The notes under the pieces were generated by a model that saw nothing but the letters and a program-made list of their open reading frames with translations, was not told the origin of the DNA and ran no database searches. Below, one piece after another: positions 31,131 to 39,679 of a DNA stretch of 54,381 nt. Origin of the DNA: Variovorax sp. Root473 (lineage in GTDB: Bacteria > Pseudomonadota > Gammaproteobacteria > Burkholderiales > Burkholderiaceae_C); NCBI RefSeq assembly GCF_001426505.1, contig NZ_LMEV01000003.1:7955-62335 (forward strand), given 5' to 3'. Position 1 is the first letter of the stretch. Each line of letters starts with the position of its first letter. The translations under genes were made by a program, and so were the position numbers.

Positions 31131-32003
31131 TCACCTATCGCGCAATTTCGCGATCCCGAAGCCCAATGCCACTGCCGTGCACAAAAAAGCCAGCACGGCC
31201 AGCCAGGCAGCGCTGGTGAGGTAATAAGCACCCAAGGCCACACCCGCGGCCACGAAAGCGCCCAGCCATTCCAATGCGGGATCGAGCCAGTTCCCGGCAA
31301 CGTTCAGTTGGGGGTTTGCGAATCCGCGACCCTGTGCTCCGGCCTGCTGCGTTGAAAGGGGTTTGCGGGCCTTCCTCTGCCGCGGGTCGGGGAAACGCTC
31401 TCGCAGCTTCGCCGGGGGCCAGACGCCATCGCTCGATGAAGCGAGGCCGGCCAATGTCCAGATCGGATCCGTGTCGTGCCTTGCCAGATCCGCCGTGAGG
31501 CTTGCGAGTGCCTTGCTGTCCTGCAGATGGTCGATGTCGTCGAGGTCGGCGCGCAGCCATGCCTCGGCATCGCCGGCGTCCGGCAGGCCGGCGGTGCGCA
31601 GCAGGATGTGGTCTGCGAAGTGCTGCGCAATCAGCGCTTCAAAGGATTCGTAGATCGGACGAAAGCGTTCGCCGACGGCACCGATGACGGCTTCGCGCCG
31701 CTCCGTCAGCCGCGCAACCGCCGTGGCCTTGTCGACGACAAGGTAGGGGAACGTCGCCTCGGCGCCGAAGTCCGCCAGGCATTCCTCGCGATCGATCGTC
31801 GAGGCTTCATCGCTGATGTCGTACGCGTCGATGAAGCGCGCATGCCGGATGTCGCCTGCGCTGAAGAGCGCCCGCCAGAACAACGGAAAGAACGCGTTGG
31901 CTTCCAGCTCGGCACCAGGGCCGAAGAAACCGCGCCATTCGTCGCGGCTGCCTTCCGGCATCCGGGGCAAGGAAGAACTGGACAGGTAAACGGGATGTGA
32001 CAT
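31131..32003 (-). CDS. Hypothetical protein with two C-terminal membrane helices
   Basis: A 290-residue protein from ATG 32003, preceded by GAAGGGGG. I recognise no family. Residues 1-220 look soluble, acidic and mostly helical (DEASTIDREECLADFGAEAT; LRADLDDIDHLQDSKALA). After a basic linker, two closely spaced hydrophobic helices (about 245-285; EWLGAFVAAGVALGAYYLT, then AWLAVLAFLCTAVALGFGIA) end in a short KLRDR tail. It is therefore likely tail-anchored in the inner membrane with a cytosolic domain. It lies downstream of a LysR gene on the same strand, 67 bp away, and could be co-transcribed, but no functional link is visible. Confidence 0.7.
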   Translation of the reverse strand: MSHPVYLSSSSLPRMPEGSRDEWRGFFGPGAELEANAFFPLFWRALFSAGDIRHARFIDAYDISDEASTIDREECLADFGAEATFPYLVVDKATAVARLTERREAVIGAVGERFRPIYESFEALIAQHFADHILLRTAGLPDAGDAEAWLRADLDDIDHLQDSKALASLTADLARHDTDPIWTLAGLASSSDGVWPPAKLRERFPDPRQRKARKPLSTQQAGAQGRGFANPQLNVAGNWLDPALEWLGAFVAAGVALGAYYLTSAAWLAVLAFLCTAVALGFGIAKLRDR

Positions 32004-32070
32004 GCGCCCCCTTCGATGTGGGATGTTGCGGCCGGGGCATCTTGGTCGGGCAGTTGACGACGCCCTGGCG

Positions 32071-32997
32071 TCAACGGGCGGACCTGGACTTTGCCTTGCG
32101 TTGCGCCTCGACGCCGACGAATTCGAGAAACCGGGCCAGCAGGGGCGACGGGTTGTCTTTGGCATAAGCGACCGCGATGCCGCTGGTCAGGCCGCGTGCT
32201 TCTGCCTTGAGCGGCCGGAAGACGACGCCCTTGCGCTTGACGTTCTGCAGCGACGCGGAGATGAACGCGATGCCCCGTCCCTCCGCAATGAGCCCCAGCA
32301 GGATGTGGTGGTCGTCGGGTTCTGGAACCGTTCGGGGCTGGAAGCCGATCCGCTCGAAGAACGCCTGGCAATGGTCGTAGAAGCCGGGATTCAGCCGGCG
32401 CTCGAACCGGAAGATTGATTCGCCGCGCAGGTCGTCGAAGCCCAGCCCGCGTTTGCGCGCCAGCGGATGGCTCGCCGGCAGCGCTGCGATGACGGGCTCC
32501 TCGCGCAGTGTCCGCACCTCAAGCCCGCGTGCCTCCGTGTGCAAGCCGATGAAGGCCACGTCCATCGCTCCATTCTTGATGTCGCGCACGAGGTTGATCG
32601 AGTGCTTGCCCTTGCTGACGATTCGCCAGTCCGGAAAGCGCTTCTGCAAGGGCTCGAACACATCGGGAATGGCGCTTCGGTCGAAGACGGTCGTGTAGCC
32701 CACGACGAACTGGCCGCCCTTGGCACCGCTCGCGGCCCTCGCGGCCGCCACCGCCTTGTCCGCCTGCGCCAGCGTCAAGCGCACTTCCGGCACCAGGGCG
32801 GCGCCGGCCCGCGTCAGCGTCATGCCGACCTTGGTGCGCACGAACAGCGACACGCCGAGCTGTTCTTCCAGCTGACGAATCTGCCGGCTCAACGGGGGCT
32901 GGGAGATGTGCAGGCGGGCAGCCGCGCGCCCGACGTGCAGCTCCTCGCTGACTGCGAGGAAGTACCGGAACTGCCGCAGGTCGATCGCTCCATTCAT
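32071..32997 (-). CDS. LysR-type transcriptional regulator
   Basis: A 308-residue regulator. The N-terminal winged helix-turn-helix (about 5-62) contains LRQFRYFLAVSEELHVGRAA and LHISQPPLSRQIRQLEEQLG. The C-terminal effector-binding region (about 95-290) has the usual periplasmic-binding fold with GYTTVFDRSAIPDVFEPLQK and the GLIAEGRGIAFISAS loop. Divergent from the CMD/NHL-repeat pair with a 62-bp gap, so it most likely controls those genes and itself. The binding-site candidate overlaps its own start codon. The ligand is unknown. Confidence 0.92.
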   Translation of the reverse strand: MNGAIDLRQFRYFLAVSEELHVGRAAARLHISQPPLSRQIRQLEEQLGVSLFVRTKVGMTLTRAGAALVPEVRLTLAQADKAVAAARAASGAKGGQFVVGYTTVFDRSAIPDVFEPLQKRFPDWRIVSKGKHSINLVRDIKNGAMDVAFIGLHTEARGLEVRTLREEPVIAALPASHPLARKRGLGFDDLRGESIFRFERRLNPGFYDHCQAFFERIGFQPRTVPEPDDHHILLGLIAEGRGIAFISASLQNVKRKGVVFRPLKAEARGLTSGIAVAYAKDNPSPLLARFLEFVGVEAQRKAKSRSAR

Positions 32998-33024
32998 ACC
33001 AAAAAGGTATCACATAAAAGGTAT
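32996..33024. promoter_or_regulatory. Probable LysR operator
   Basis: ATACC-AAAAA-GGTAT (32996-33010) is a perfect dyad of the T-N11-A type. A second GGTAT half-site follows within a direct repeat AAAAGGTAT (33002-33010 and 33016-33024, 14-bp period). It overlaps the regulator's start codon and faces the CMD gene. Confidence 0.6.
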
Positions 33025-33059
33025 TGGATGCGCGTGCGTCGCCTTCGTAAATTGCATCC

Positions 33060-33464
33060 ATGAACACACACGAAAGCAATCCGATGGCCGATGAACGGTA
33101 TGCGCGCGGCTGGGCCAAGCTCAAGGAAGTCGATGGCCAGGCGGGCGAGAACGTCATCGACAGCCTCAAGGACATCGCCCCCGACTTCGCGCGCCTGCTC
33201 ATCGAGTTTCCGTTCGGCGACATCTATTCGAGACCGGGGCTCGACCTCAAGGCGCGCGAACTGTCCGTGGTGGCGGCACTCACCGCCATGGGCAACGCCT
33301 TGCCGCAACTCAAGGTGCACATCCACGGCGCCCGCAACGTGGGTTGCACCCGGCAAGAGATCGTCGAAGTCATCATGCAGATGGCCGTCTATGCCGGCTT
33401 TCCCGCGGCGCTCAACGGCCTGTTTGCGGCCAAGGATGTCTTCTCCGAGGAGGTGCCGGCATGA
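33060..33464 (+). CDS. Carboxymuconolactone decarboxylase-like (CMD/AhpD-fold) protein
   Basis: A 134-residue protein with the CMD fold: [20 protein letters not shown] and [20 protein letters not shown], then [18 protein letters not shown]. These residues match the family's conserved Glu and His. Only one Cys (VGCTRQE) is present, so the CxxC peroxidase motif of AhpD is absent. A decarboxylase-like or unknown role fits better. Start ATG 33060 or 33084; neither has a good ribosome-binding site. The stop overlaps the next start (ATGA), so it is translated with the NHL-repeat protein, and both are divergent from the LysR gene. Confidence 0.88.
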   Translation: MNTHESNPMADERYARGWAKLKEVDGQAGENVIDSLKDIAPDFARLLIEFPFGDIYSRPGLDLKARELSVVAALTAMGNALPQLKVHIHGARNVGCTRQEIVEVIMQMAVYAGFPAALNGLFAAKDVFSEEVPA

Positions 33465-34282
33465 AGCCGTTCTTCCGCGCCACATGCCTGGTTCTTCTCA
33501 TGGCGATCTTGCGGGGCCAGCCCGCCCTGGCTCAACCGCGACCGGCCGGCACGTGGACGCTGGACCGCACGGCCAACCACGAAGGCCTCGGCTCACCGGT
33601 CGGCATGGCCTACGACGCGAGCGGCAACCTTTACGTTGCGAACTGGTCCGCCGGCAACGTGATGCGCTTTGCGCCCACCGGCGAGCGCACGGTCTTCGCC
33701 AGCGGGCTCAGCGGCCCCTCGGGGTTGGCCATCTCGTCCAAGGGCGATGTCTATGTCGCCTCCTACAACGAAGACCTGGTGTGGCGCTTCACGCCCCGCG
33801 GCGACCAGGCCGTTTTCGTGCGAGGGCTTGCGACCCCCGCGGGGTTGTCTTTCGATGCCCGCGGCCGCTTGCTGATCGCGAATCGCAGGACCCACCAGAT
33901 TCTTGCGGTGCGCCCGGACGGAGCGATCGACGTTGCGGCGGATGGTCTGCAGACACCGGTCGGTGCCGTCGAACTTCCCAATGGCGATCTGCTGGTCAGC
34001 AATATCGCCGGCGGAGTTTCCCTGGTGTCGGGCGGACTGAAGGCCAGGGCAATCAACACCGACCTGCGCAGCCCCGGCCCAGGCATCGTTGCAGCAGGCG
34101 CGGACGCCGCCTATGTGGTCGACTACGGCGGCACCACCGTCAGCCGCATCGACCGGAACGGCGTTCGCGAGGTCATCGCCGACGGACTGAGCAGCCCGGT
34201 GGGTCTGGCCAGCGCACCGGATGGCAGCCTGACGGTGGCGACCTGGGGCGCAAACGCCACCTTCCAGATCCGTCGACCATGA
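33461..34282 (+). CDS. Exported NHL/SMP-30-like beta-propeller protein
   Basis: A 273-residue protein from ATG 33461, overlapping the CMD gene by 4 bp. The signal peptide ([19 protein letters not shown], cleaved near PALA-Q) targets the periplasm. About six propeller blades follow, each with a [20 protein letters not shown] or [24 protein letters not shown] repeat. This is typical of NHL or gluconolactonase-type propellers. It may bind or hydrolyse a lactone; combined with the CMD-like neighbour, a lactone or aromatic ring-cleavage product is plausible, but that is inference. The C-terminal residues [12 protein letters not shown] close the propeller. Confidence 0.85.
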   Translation: MKPFFRATCLVLLMAILRGQPALAQPRPAGTWTLDRTANHEGLGSPVGMAYDASGNLYVANWSAGNVMRFAPTGERTVFASGLSGPSGLAISSKGDVYVASYNEDLVWRFTPRGDQAVFVRGLATPAGLSFDARGRLLIANRRTHQILAVRPDGAIDVAADGLQTPVGAVELPNGDLLVSNIAGGVSLVSGGLKARAINTDLRSPGPGIVAAGADAAYVVDYGGTTVSRIDRNGVREVIADGLSSPVGLASAPDGSLTVATWGANATFQIRRP

Positions 34283-34422
34283 CGCTGCGCATCGACTTGG
34301 CGCTTGGGAAAGCTGACGTTCCCGCCAGGGCAGAACGGGCTTGGCCATGGCATTGGAAATCGCTGCATCGGCATCGACGCGCAGCATGAAACACCTGGCC
34401 ATGAGGTCGTTGGCTGCGCGGG

Positions 34423-34593
34423 TCACCTAGGGCGCGCCGGCACTCGCACCAGGCGACGCAGCGCCGCGAGGCCCAGGCCCATCGCCTTCGGGGCCTTCGC
34501 GATGTCGACCAGCTCGTACATGGAGGGCGGGCGCCATTTGTCCTTCAGCCACACGTTGGTCTCGTCGGGAGTGCCGGGGAACCGCGCGCTCAC
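34423..34593 (-). CDS. Short ORF, possible gene remnant
   Basis: A 56-codon reading frame from GTG 34593 with AGG about 6 nt upstream. The peptide has ordered composition (RFPGTPDETNVWLKDKW, PPSMYELVDIAKAPKAMGLG) and a basic C-terminus. The same frame stays open upstream into the end of the TctC gene, so this could be the tail of a decayed gene. I do not recognise the family. The remaining 34283-34422 holds nothing evident. Confidence 0.35.
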   Translation of the reverse strand: MSARFPGTPDETNVWLKDKWRPPSMYELVDIAKAPKAMGLGLAALRRLVRVPARPR

Positions 34594-34681
34594 ACCGCAC
34601 CTGGCGAACTTCCACCCACTCGCGGGAATGAGCTGGTGCGTGTCATTTTGCGCGGCGCCGATCTGCGCTACGGCGCCTGCG

Positions 34682-35647
34682 TCATTCCGCTTCGATGCCC
34701 GCGGCCTTCACGATGCGGCCCCACTTCTGCGATTCGCCGACCTGGAACTTGGCCAGTTCTTCAGGCGACGAGGTGAACACCTCGGTGCCGGTCGGTTCGT
34801 AGAACGCGGTCTTGGCCGACTCGCTCTTCGCCGCCTTCACAAGCAGTTCGTTCAAGCGCTTGACGACGGCGGGCGGCGTCTTCGCGGGCGCGTAGGCCGC
34901 GAACCAATAGCCCATCTCGTAGCCCTTCACGCCAGCTTCGGAAATCGTGGGCACGTCGGGCGCGAGCGGCGAGCGGCTCGCGCTCGACATGCCCAGCGCG
35001 CGCAGCTTGCCGCCCTTGACCTGCGGCAGGCCCGTGGCGGTGTCGGTGATCATCATGTGAATCTGGCCACCGAGCAGGTCGGTCACGGCCAGCGTGTTGC
35101 TCTTGTAGGGCACATGCAGAAGCTTGATGTCGGCCATCTGCTGCAGCAGCTCGCCCGCCATGCGGCTGGACGAACTGCCGCTGCCGAAGCTGTACTTGCC
35201 CGGTTCCTTCTTCGCAAGCGCGACGAACTCGGACACCGTCTTCGCAGGGAACGACAGGTTCACCACCATGATCTGGCCGCCCTTGCCGAGCGCGGCGACG
35301 GGGGCGAAGTCTTTCACCGGGTCGTAAGGCAGCTTCTTGAACAGGTGCTCGTTGGCCGCATGCGTGGTGTTGGTGGTGATGAGCACGGTGTAGCCGTCGG
35401 CCGGGGCCTTGGCCACGTTCTGAGAGGCGATGAAGCCGCTCGCGCCGGCCTTGTTGTCGATGACGACGGGCTGCTTGGTCTCGGCGGTGATGGCGTTGCC
35501 GAGCGCGCGCGCGATCTGGTCGGTGGCGGTGCCGGCCGCGAACGGCACGACGAAGGTGATGGACTTCTCGGGAAAGGCCTGTGCGTGGCCGAGCAGCGGG
35601 GCCGCCGCGAGTGCAGCGGTCAGTACAGCAAGGGGAAATCGTTTCAT
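34682..35647 (-). CDS. Bug/TctC-family periplasmic solute-binding protein
   Basis: A 321-residue exported binding protein. The signal peptide is MKRFPLAVLTAALAAAPLLG, cleaved near GHA-Q. The mature start FPEKSITFVVPFAAGTATDQ and the GSGSSSSRMAGELL region are classical for Bug proteins, which grip a carboxylate through two water-bridged loops. GGAG is 8 nt before the ATG. No TctA/TctB membrane subunits are nearby, as is common for orphan Bug genes in Burkholderiales. It is last in the AtuA operon, so its ligand may be the substrate handled by those enzymes; that is inference. Confidence 0.93.
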   Translation of the reverse strand: MKRFPLAVLTAALAAAPLLGHAQAFPEKSITFVVPFAAGTATDQIARALGNAITAETKQPVVIDNKAGASGFIASQNVAKAPADGYTVLITTNTTHAANEHLFKKLPYDPVKDFAPVAALGKGGQIMVVNLSFPAKTVSEFVALAKKEPGKYSFGSGSSSSRMAGELLQQMADIKLLHVPYKSNTLAVTDLLGGQIHMMITDTATGLPQVKGGKLRALGMSSASRSPLAPDVPTISEAGVKGYEMGYWFAAYAPAKTPPAVVKRLNELLVKAAKSESAKTAFYEPTGTEVFTSSPEELAKFQVGESQKWGRIVKAAGIEAE

Positions 35648-35694
35648 TGTTTTGTCTCCGGATGGATGAGTAAGGAAAAAGGGGAACGCCGCGG

Positions 35695-36060
35695 CTACGG
35701 CCCGGCCAGCAGCGGCTCGAGCGCACGCGGTATTTGGACCGGCATGTCGAGCAGCAGGAACGAGAGCGCCTTGCCATGCGCATCAAGGTTCAGCGCATCG
35801 TTCACGCCGCCGTCGAGCACCGCATCGAGCACGAAGTTCATCGCGTGCAGCCTGGGCAGCACGAAGCGCTGCACCTGCGAGGGCGCGCGATGGCGGAACT
35901 GCGCGGCCACGCGCTCGGGCGTGAGCTGTTCGAGGAGCAGCGGATAGAACTCGGCGCACCATGCGATCACGCTGATGTTGGAGCGGTCGCCCTTGTCGCC
36001 AGTGCGGCCGTGGGCTGCGCGGTAGAGCGGGACTTCGATCATGTCGTCTGTCGTGTTCAT
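35695..36060 (-). CDS. AtuA-like C-terminal ferredoxin-fold domain protein
   Basis: A 121-residue protein from ATG 36060. The signature IEVPLYRAAHGRTGDKGDRSNISVIAW matches the small domain usually fused to, or encoded next to, AtuA (DUF1446-type) proteins. The C-terminus (NFVLDAVLDGGVNDALNLDA) also fits. Here it is a separate gene whose start overlaps the AtuA stop by 4 bp, which should give stoichiometric synthesis. It likely forms a complex with the large AtuA subunit. The reaction is not established. Confidence 0.85.
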   Translation of the reverse strand: MNTTDDMIEVPLYRAAHGRTGDKGDRSNISVIAWCAEFYPLLLEQLTPERVAAQFRHRAPSQVQRFVLPRLHAMNFVLDAVLDGGVNDALNLDAHGKALSFLLLDMPVQIPRALEPLLAGP

Positions 36061-37457
36061 GCCAGCGCCTTCGCATCGAGCAGTTCGAAGCGCACCGGCA
36101 CCGATTCGCGCGGCAGCAGGCACGAGAGCGTGTTGAGCCGTGGCGTGAGCGCGGTGCGCACGCCGCCACCGCCCGCGGGGCCGCAGGTGTAGAGCGCCGT
36201 CACTTCGCACGCCAGGCGCTCGGCCTGTGCGCGGTCTTCGTGCGTGGCGGCGACGCGCAGGCGCACGTCGCGCAGGCCGGTGTCGGGTATTTCCGGCATG
36301 CTGGCGAGTGCGCGGCCGGCATCGTCGCCGAGGATGCTCAGCGCGCCGATGAGGTCCACGCGCAGCGCGAGACCGTCGAGCCGCTTGCGCAACACCTCCG
36401 CTGCGAGCCGGGCGCGGGCTTCGGCGCGCGGGCCCGCGTACGAGATTTCGCCCTCGGCCAGCCAGCCGCCTTCGTGGCAGACATTGACCTTGTAATGGCT
36501 CGGCCGCACATGACCGCGCACGCCGGAGAGCTCGACTCGGTCCTTGCCGGGCAAGGCACGCACCTCGGCTTCGGCGATATCCGCGACCACGTCGGGTGTC
36601 AAGTAGGCGCCAGGGTCGTGTACTTCGTAGAGCAGTTGCTCCTTCACCGTGGCTTCGCTCACGAGTCCGCCGGTGTGGTCAGCCTTGCCGATGGTGCAGT
36701 GGCCGTCGGCGTCGATCTCGGCGATCGGAAAGCCCACCGCTTCGAGCCCCGGCACGTCCTTGTAGCCGGGATCGGCGAAGTAGCCGCCGCACACCTGCGC
36801 GCCGCATTCGAGCAGATGGCCTGCCATCGTCGCGCGGCCAAGGCGGTGCCAGTCGTCGGCGCGCCATCCGAAGTGCGCCATGGCTGGGCCCACTGCGAGC
36901 GACGGGTCGGCGACGCGGCCGCACACGACGACCTGCGCGCCCGCATCGAGCGCGGCGGCGATGGGCTCGGCCCCGATGTAGGCGTTGGCACTGACGACGC
37001 GCAAACCCTCGACCTGCGGGCCAAGCGCGTCCTTGAGCAGCGCGCGATGCGCGGCGTCGGAAAGGTCATCGCCTTCCACCACCGCGATGCGCGGCGCATC
37101 GGAGCCCAACTCGCGCGCCATGCGGGCGATGTGCCGCGCTGCCGCACGCGGATTGGCCGCGCCGAAGTTGCTCACGATGCGGATGCCATGCGCGAGGCAA
37201 CGCGCCAGCACCGGCCGCAGCATCGCATCGAGCAGCGGCTCGTAGCCGGCATGGGGGTTGTCGCGGCGGCGCAGCTGCGCGAGCGCCAGCGTACGTTCGG
37301 CCAGCGTCTCGAAGATCAGGAAGGCGCGCTGCCCCGTGGGCCCGTTGGCGAGCCGCGCGATCAGCGTATCGACCACCGGCCCTGCCGCATCGGTGCGGTC
37401 GCCGGAGAAACCAGCCGCGCAGCCGATCAGCAAAGGAGGCAGTGAGGGAGCAGTCAT
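36057..37457 (-). CDS. AtuA-family (DUF1446) protein, acyclic terpene/acyl catabolism type
   Basis: A 466-residue cytosolic protein from ATG 37457. The start LLIGCAAGFSGDRTDAAGPV and the segment IRIVSNFGAANPRAAARHIA are typical. GAQVVVCGRVADPSLAVGPA plus HLLECGAQVCGGYFADPGYK match AtuA proteins first described in citronellol/geraniol degradation of Pseudomonas. Biochemistry of the family is poorly defined, so the substrate here is unknown. The operon runs AtuA, small AtuA-C-like protein, Bug protein, and is divergent from a LysR gene. Nothing else of the Atu pathway (carboxylase, hydratase) is visible, so terpene use should not be assumed. Confidence 0.85.
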   Translation of the reverse strand: MTAPSLPPLLIGCAAGFSGDRTDAAGPVVDTLIARLANGPTGQRAFLIFETLAERTLALAQLRRRDNPHAGYEPLLDAMLRPVLARCLAHGIRIVSNFGAANPRAAARHIARMARELGSDAPRIAVVEGDDLSDAAHRALLKDALGPQVEGLRVVSANAYIGAEPIAAALDAGAQVVVCGRVADPSLAVGPAMAHFGWRADDWHRLGRATMAGHLLECGAQVCGGYFADPGYKDVPGLEAVGFPIAEIDADGHCTIGKADHTGGLVSEATVKEQLLYEVHDPGAYLTPDVVADIAEAEVRALPGKDRVELSGVRGHVRPSHYKVNVCHEGGWLAEGEISYAGPRAEARARLAAEVLRKRLDGLALRVDLIGALSILGDDAGRALASMPEIPDTGLRDVRLRVAATHEDRAQAERLACEVTALYTCGPAGGGGVRTALTPRLNTLSCLLPRESVPVRFELLDAKALA

Positions 37458-37488
37458 TGAATGCGGAATGTAGGCAGGCAGCCGCAAT

Positions 37489-37508
37489 CCGTAAAATCGA
37501 AATTACGG
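37489..37508. promoter_or_regulatory. Possible LysR operator between AtuA and its regulator
   Basis: CCGTAA-N8-TTACGG is a perfect dyad in the 89-bp divergent region, with AATCG...CGATT overlapping it. Position and form suit a LysR-type site. Confidence 0.5.
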
Positions 37509-37546
37509 ATCGATTGATCTGCATTTCAAATAAGAAGCCCCGCAAC

Positions 37547-38458
37547 ATGAGAAAGACGCCCGACCTCTCCACGCGGCAGTTGCGCGCCTTTCTGGCTCTG
37601 GCCGAGCACCGCAACTTCACGCGCGCGGCGCAGACCAGCCACCTGTCTCAGCCCGCGTTCAGCGCGCTGATCCGCGCCCTTGAAGACGCCGTCGGCACGC
37701 GTCTCTTCGACCGCGACACGCGCAGCGTGCAACTCACGCCCGAGGGCCGGCTCTTTGAGAGCGCGGCGCGCCGCCTGCTCGACGACATGGGCAGCGCGAT
37801 GGGCGACCTGGCCGACCACGTGGAGCGCCGCAAGGGGCGCGTGCGCATCGCTGCCCTGCCCTCGCTCGCGGCAGGCTGGCTGCCCACGGTGTTCGCGGAA
37901 TTCATGCAGGCCTGGCCCGGCATCCGCATCGACCTGGACGATGCGCTGTCGGACGCCTGCATTGCCCTGGTACGCAGCGGCCAGGCCGACTTCGCGCTCG
38001 CGGCGTCGGGCGCGACGGCCGATAGTGACCTGCTGGCACGCAAGCTCTGCACCGATCGCTTTCATCTCGTGTGCCGCGCCGACCACCCGCTCGCACGCGA
38101 GCCGCGCCTCACGGTGAAGAAGATCGCCCCATGGCCCTTCATCCAGATGGCGCGCAACAGCAGCGTGCGGCAGGCGCTCGACGCGGCGCTGCACCCGCTG
38201 CGGCTCAACGCGGTGTTCGAGGTGGAGCACCTGGCTACCGTGATGGGGCTGGTGGAGGCCGGGCTGGGCATCAGCGTGGTGCCGGCGCTCACGCTCTTTC
38301 ACTTCCAGCGCGAGACGCTGGTGACGCGGCCACTGCCGCTGCCCGCGCTCACGCGCACGCTGTACCTGGTGCAGCGGCGCGAAGGCAGCCTGTCAGTGGC
38401 GGCACAGACGCTGCACGATTTGGTGGTCGCACGGCTGGGGTCGCTGCAGCTGGATTGA
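37547..38458 (+). CDS. LysR-type transcriptional regulator of the AtuA operon
   Basis: A 303-residue regulator from ATG 37547; the longer frame upstream crosses the intergenic operator. The N-terminal helix-turn-helix (about 8-66) has TRQLRAFLALAEHRNFTRAA and LSQPAFSALIRALEDAVGTR. The C-terminal effector domain (about 92-295) has RVRIAALPSLAAGWLPTVF and ATVMGLVEAGLGISVVPALT. By position it should regulate the divergent AtuA/TctC genes. The inducer is unknown. Its end is followed by the terminator of a convergent tRNA. Confidence 0.92.
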   Translation: MRKTPDLSTRQLRAFLALAEHRNFTRAAQTSHLSQPAFSALIRALEDAVGTRLFDRDTRSVQLTPEGRLFESAARRLLDDMGSAMGDLADHVERRKGRVRIAALPSLAAGWLPTVFAEFMQAWPGIRIDLDDALSDACIALVRSGQADFALAASGATADSDLLARKLCTDRFHLVCRADHPLAREPRLTVKKIAPWPFIQMARNSSVRQALDAALHPLRLNAVFEVEHLATVMGLVEAGLGISVVPALTLFHFQRETLVTRPLPLPALTRTLYLVQRREGSLSVAAQTLHDLVVARLGSLQLD

Positions 38459-38469
38459 GTCCGCAGAAA

Positions 38470-38505
38470 CAAAAAGAGCTTGCTATCCAATAGATAGCAA
38501 GCTCT
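38470..38505 (-). terminator. Terminator of the CAT-anticodon tRNA
   Basis: Minus-strand stem AGAGCTTGCTATC / GATAGCAAGCTCT followed by TTTTTG, 24 nt beyond the tRNA 3' end and 12 nt past the stop of the convergent LysR gene. Confidence 0.9.
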
Positions 38506-38528
38506 CTCGCCGTGACGGCATTTTCTGG

Positions 38529-38605
<77 letters not shown>

Positions 38606-38640
38606 ACGCGGGCACGATTCTATGCGCCGCGCGCGGCCGG

Positions 38641-39648
38641 CTACTTGCGGTAGCTCAGCGCGTTGCTCACCAGGCGCGAGGTGATGTCGACGATCTGGAT
38701 CATGCGGTCGTACGGCATGCGGGTCGGGCCGATCACGCCCAGCGTGCCCACCACCTGGCCGTCGACCTCGTAGTTGGCGCTGACGATGGACAGCTCCTCG
38801 AACGGCACGACCTGGCTTTCGCCGCCGATGAAGATGCGCACGCCCTCGGCCTTGCTCGACACATCGAGCAGCCGCATCAGCTGCGCCTTCTCCTCGAAAA
38901 GGTCGAAGGCGCGCCGCAGCTGCCCCATGTCGCTGGAAAAATCGGTCACCGACAGCAGGTTGCGCTCGCCGGAAATCACGACGTCGTCGGCCTGGGCGTC
39001 GGTGAGCACCTCGGAGCTGACCTTCACGGCCGCCTGCATCAGCGCCGCAATCTCGCCGCGCAGCTTCTCGACTTCGGACTGCAGCCGGTCGCGCACCTGC
39101 TCGATCGTCAGGCCCGCGAAATGCGCGTTGATGTAGTTCGAGGCCTCGACCAACTGCGACTGCGAATAGTCGGACTCCGGAAAGATCACGCGGTTCTGTA
39201 CATCGCCATCGGGCGACACGATGATCACCAGCAGGCGCCGCTCCGACAGGCGCAAAAATTCGATCTGCTTGAACACCGAAGCGCGCCGGGGCGCCATCAC
39301 GACACCGACGAACTGCGACAGGTTCGACAGCAGATGGGCGGCATTGGCGATCACCTTCTGCGGCTGATCGGCCGCCAAGCTGGGGGCGCTCATCTGCTCG
39401 CGCTGCGCGGTCAGCATGGTGTCAACGAAAAGCCGATAGCCGCGCGTGGTCGGCACGCGTCCGGCCGAGGTGTGGGGGCTTGCAATGAGCCCCAGCGCCT
39501 CGAGGTCGGACATGACGTTGCGGATGGTCGCGGGCGAGAGATCCAGTCCCGCCGAACGCGAGAGCGTGCGCGAGCCGACGGGTTGCCCATCGGCGATGTA
39601 ACGCTCGACCAGCGTCTTCAACAGCAACTTGGCACGGTCGTCCAGCAT
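38641..39648 (-). CDS. hrcA: Heat-inducible transcription repressor HrcA
   Basis: A 335-residue repressor. The N-terminal winged helix (about 1-75) has [20 protein letters not shown] and [20 protein letters not shown], then [20 protein letters not shown]. The GAF-like dimerisation part follows ([40 protein letters not shown]). It represses chaperone genes through CIRCE dyads and needs GroEL for activity. No CIRCE (TTAGCACTC-N9-GAGTGCTAA) is present in the 31-bp divergent gap with nadK, so autoregulation through that site is not supported. Confidence 0.95.
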   Translation of the reverse strand: MLDDRAKLLLKTLVERYIADGQPVGSRTLSRSAGLDLSPATIRNVMSDLEALGLIASPHTSAGRVPTTRGYRLFVDTMLTAQREQMSAPSLAADQPQKVIANAAHLLSNLSQFVGVVMAPRRASVFKQIEFLRLSERRLLVIIVSPDGDVQNRVIFPESDYSQSQLVEASNYINAHFAGLTIEQVRDRLQSEVEKLRGEIAALMQAAVKVSSEVLTDAQADDVVISGERNLLSVTDFSSDMGQLRRAFDLFEEKAQLMRLLDVSSKAEGVRIFIGGESQVVPFEELSIVSANYEVDGQVVGTLGVIGPTRMPYDRMIQIVDITSRLVSNALSYRK

Positions 39649-39679
39649 TGCAAGATTTTAGTGTTGTAATTTGTGAGCT

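Noticed and set aside
39649..39679. CIRCE element between hrcA and nadK
   Set aside because: No TTAGCACTC/GAGTGCTAA dyad is present; HrcA autoregulation at this spot is not supported.
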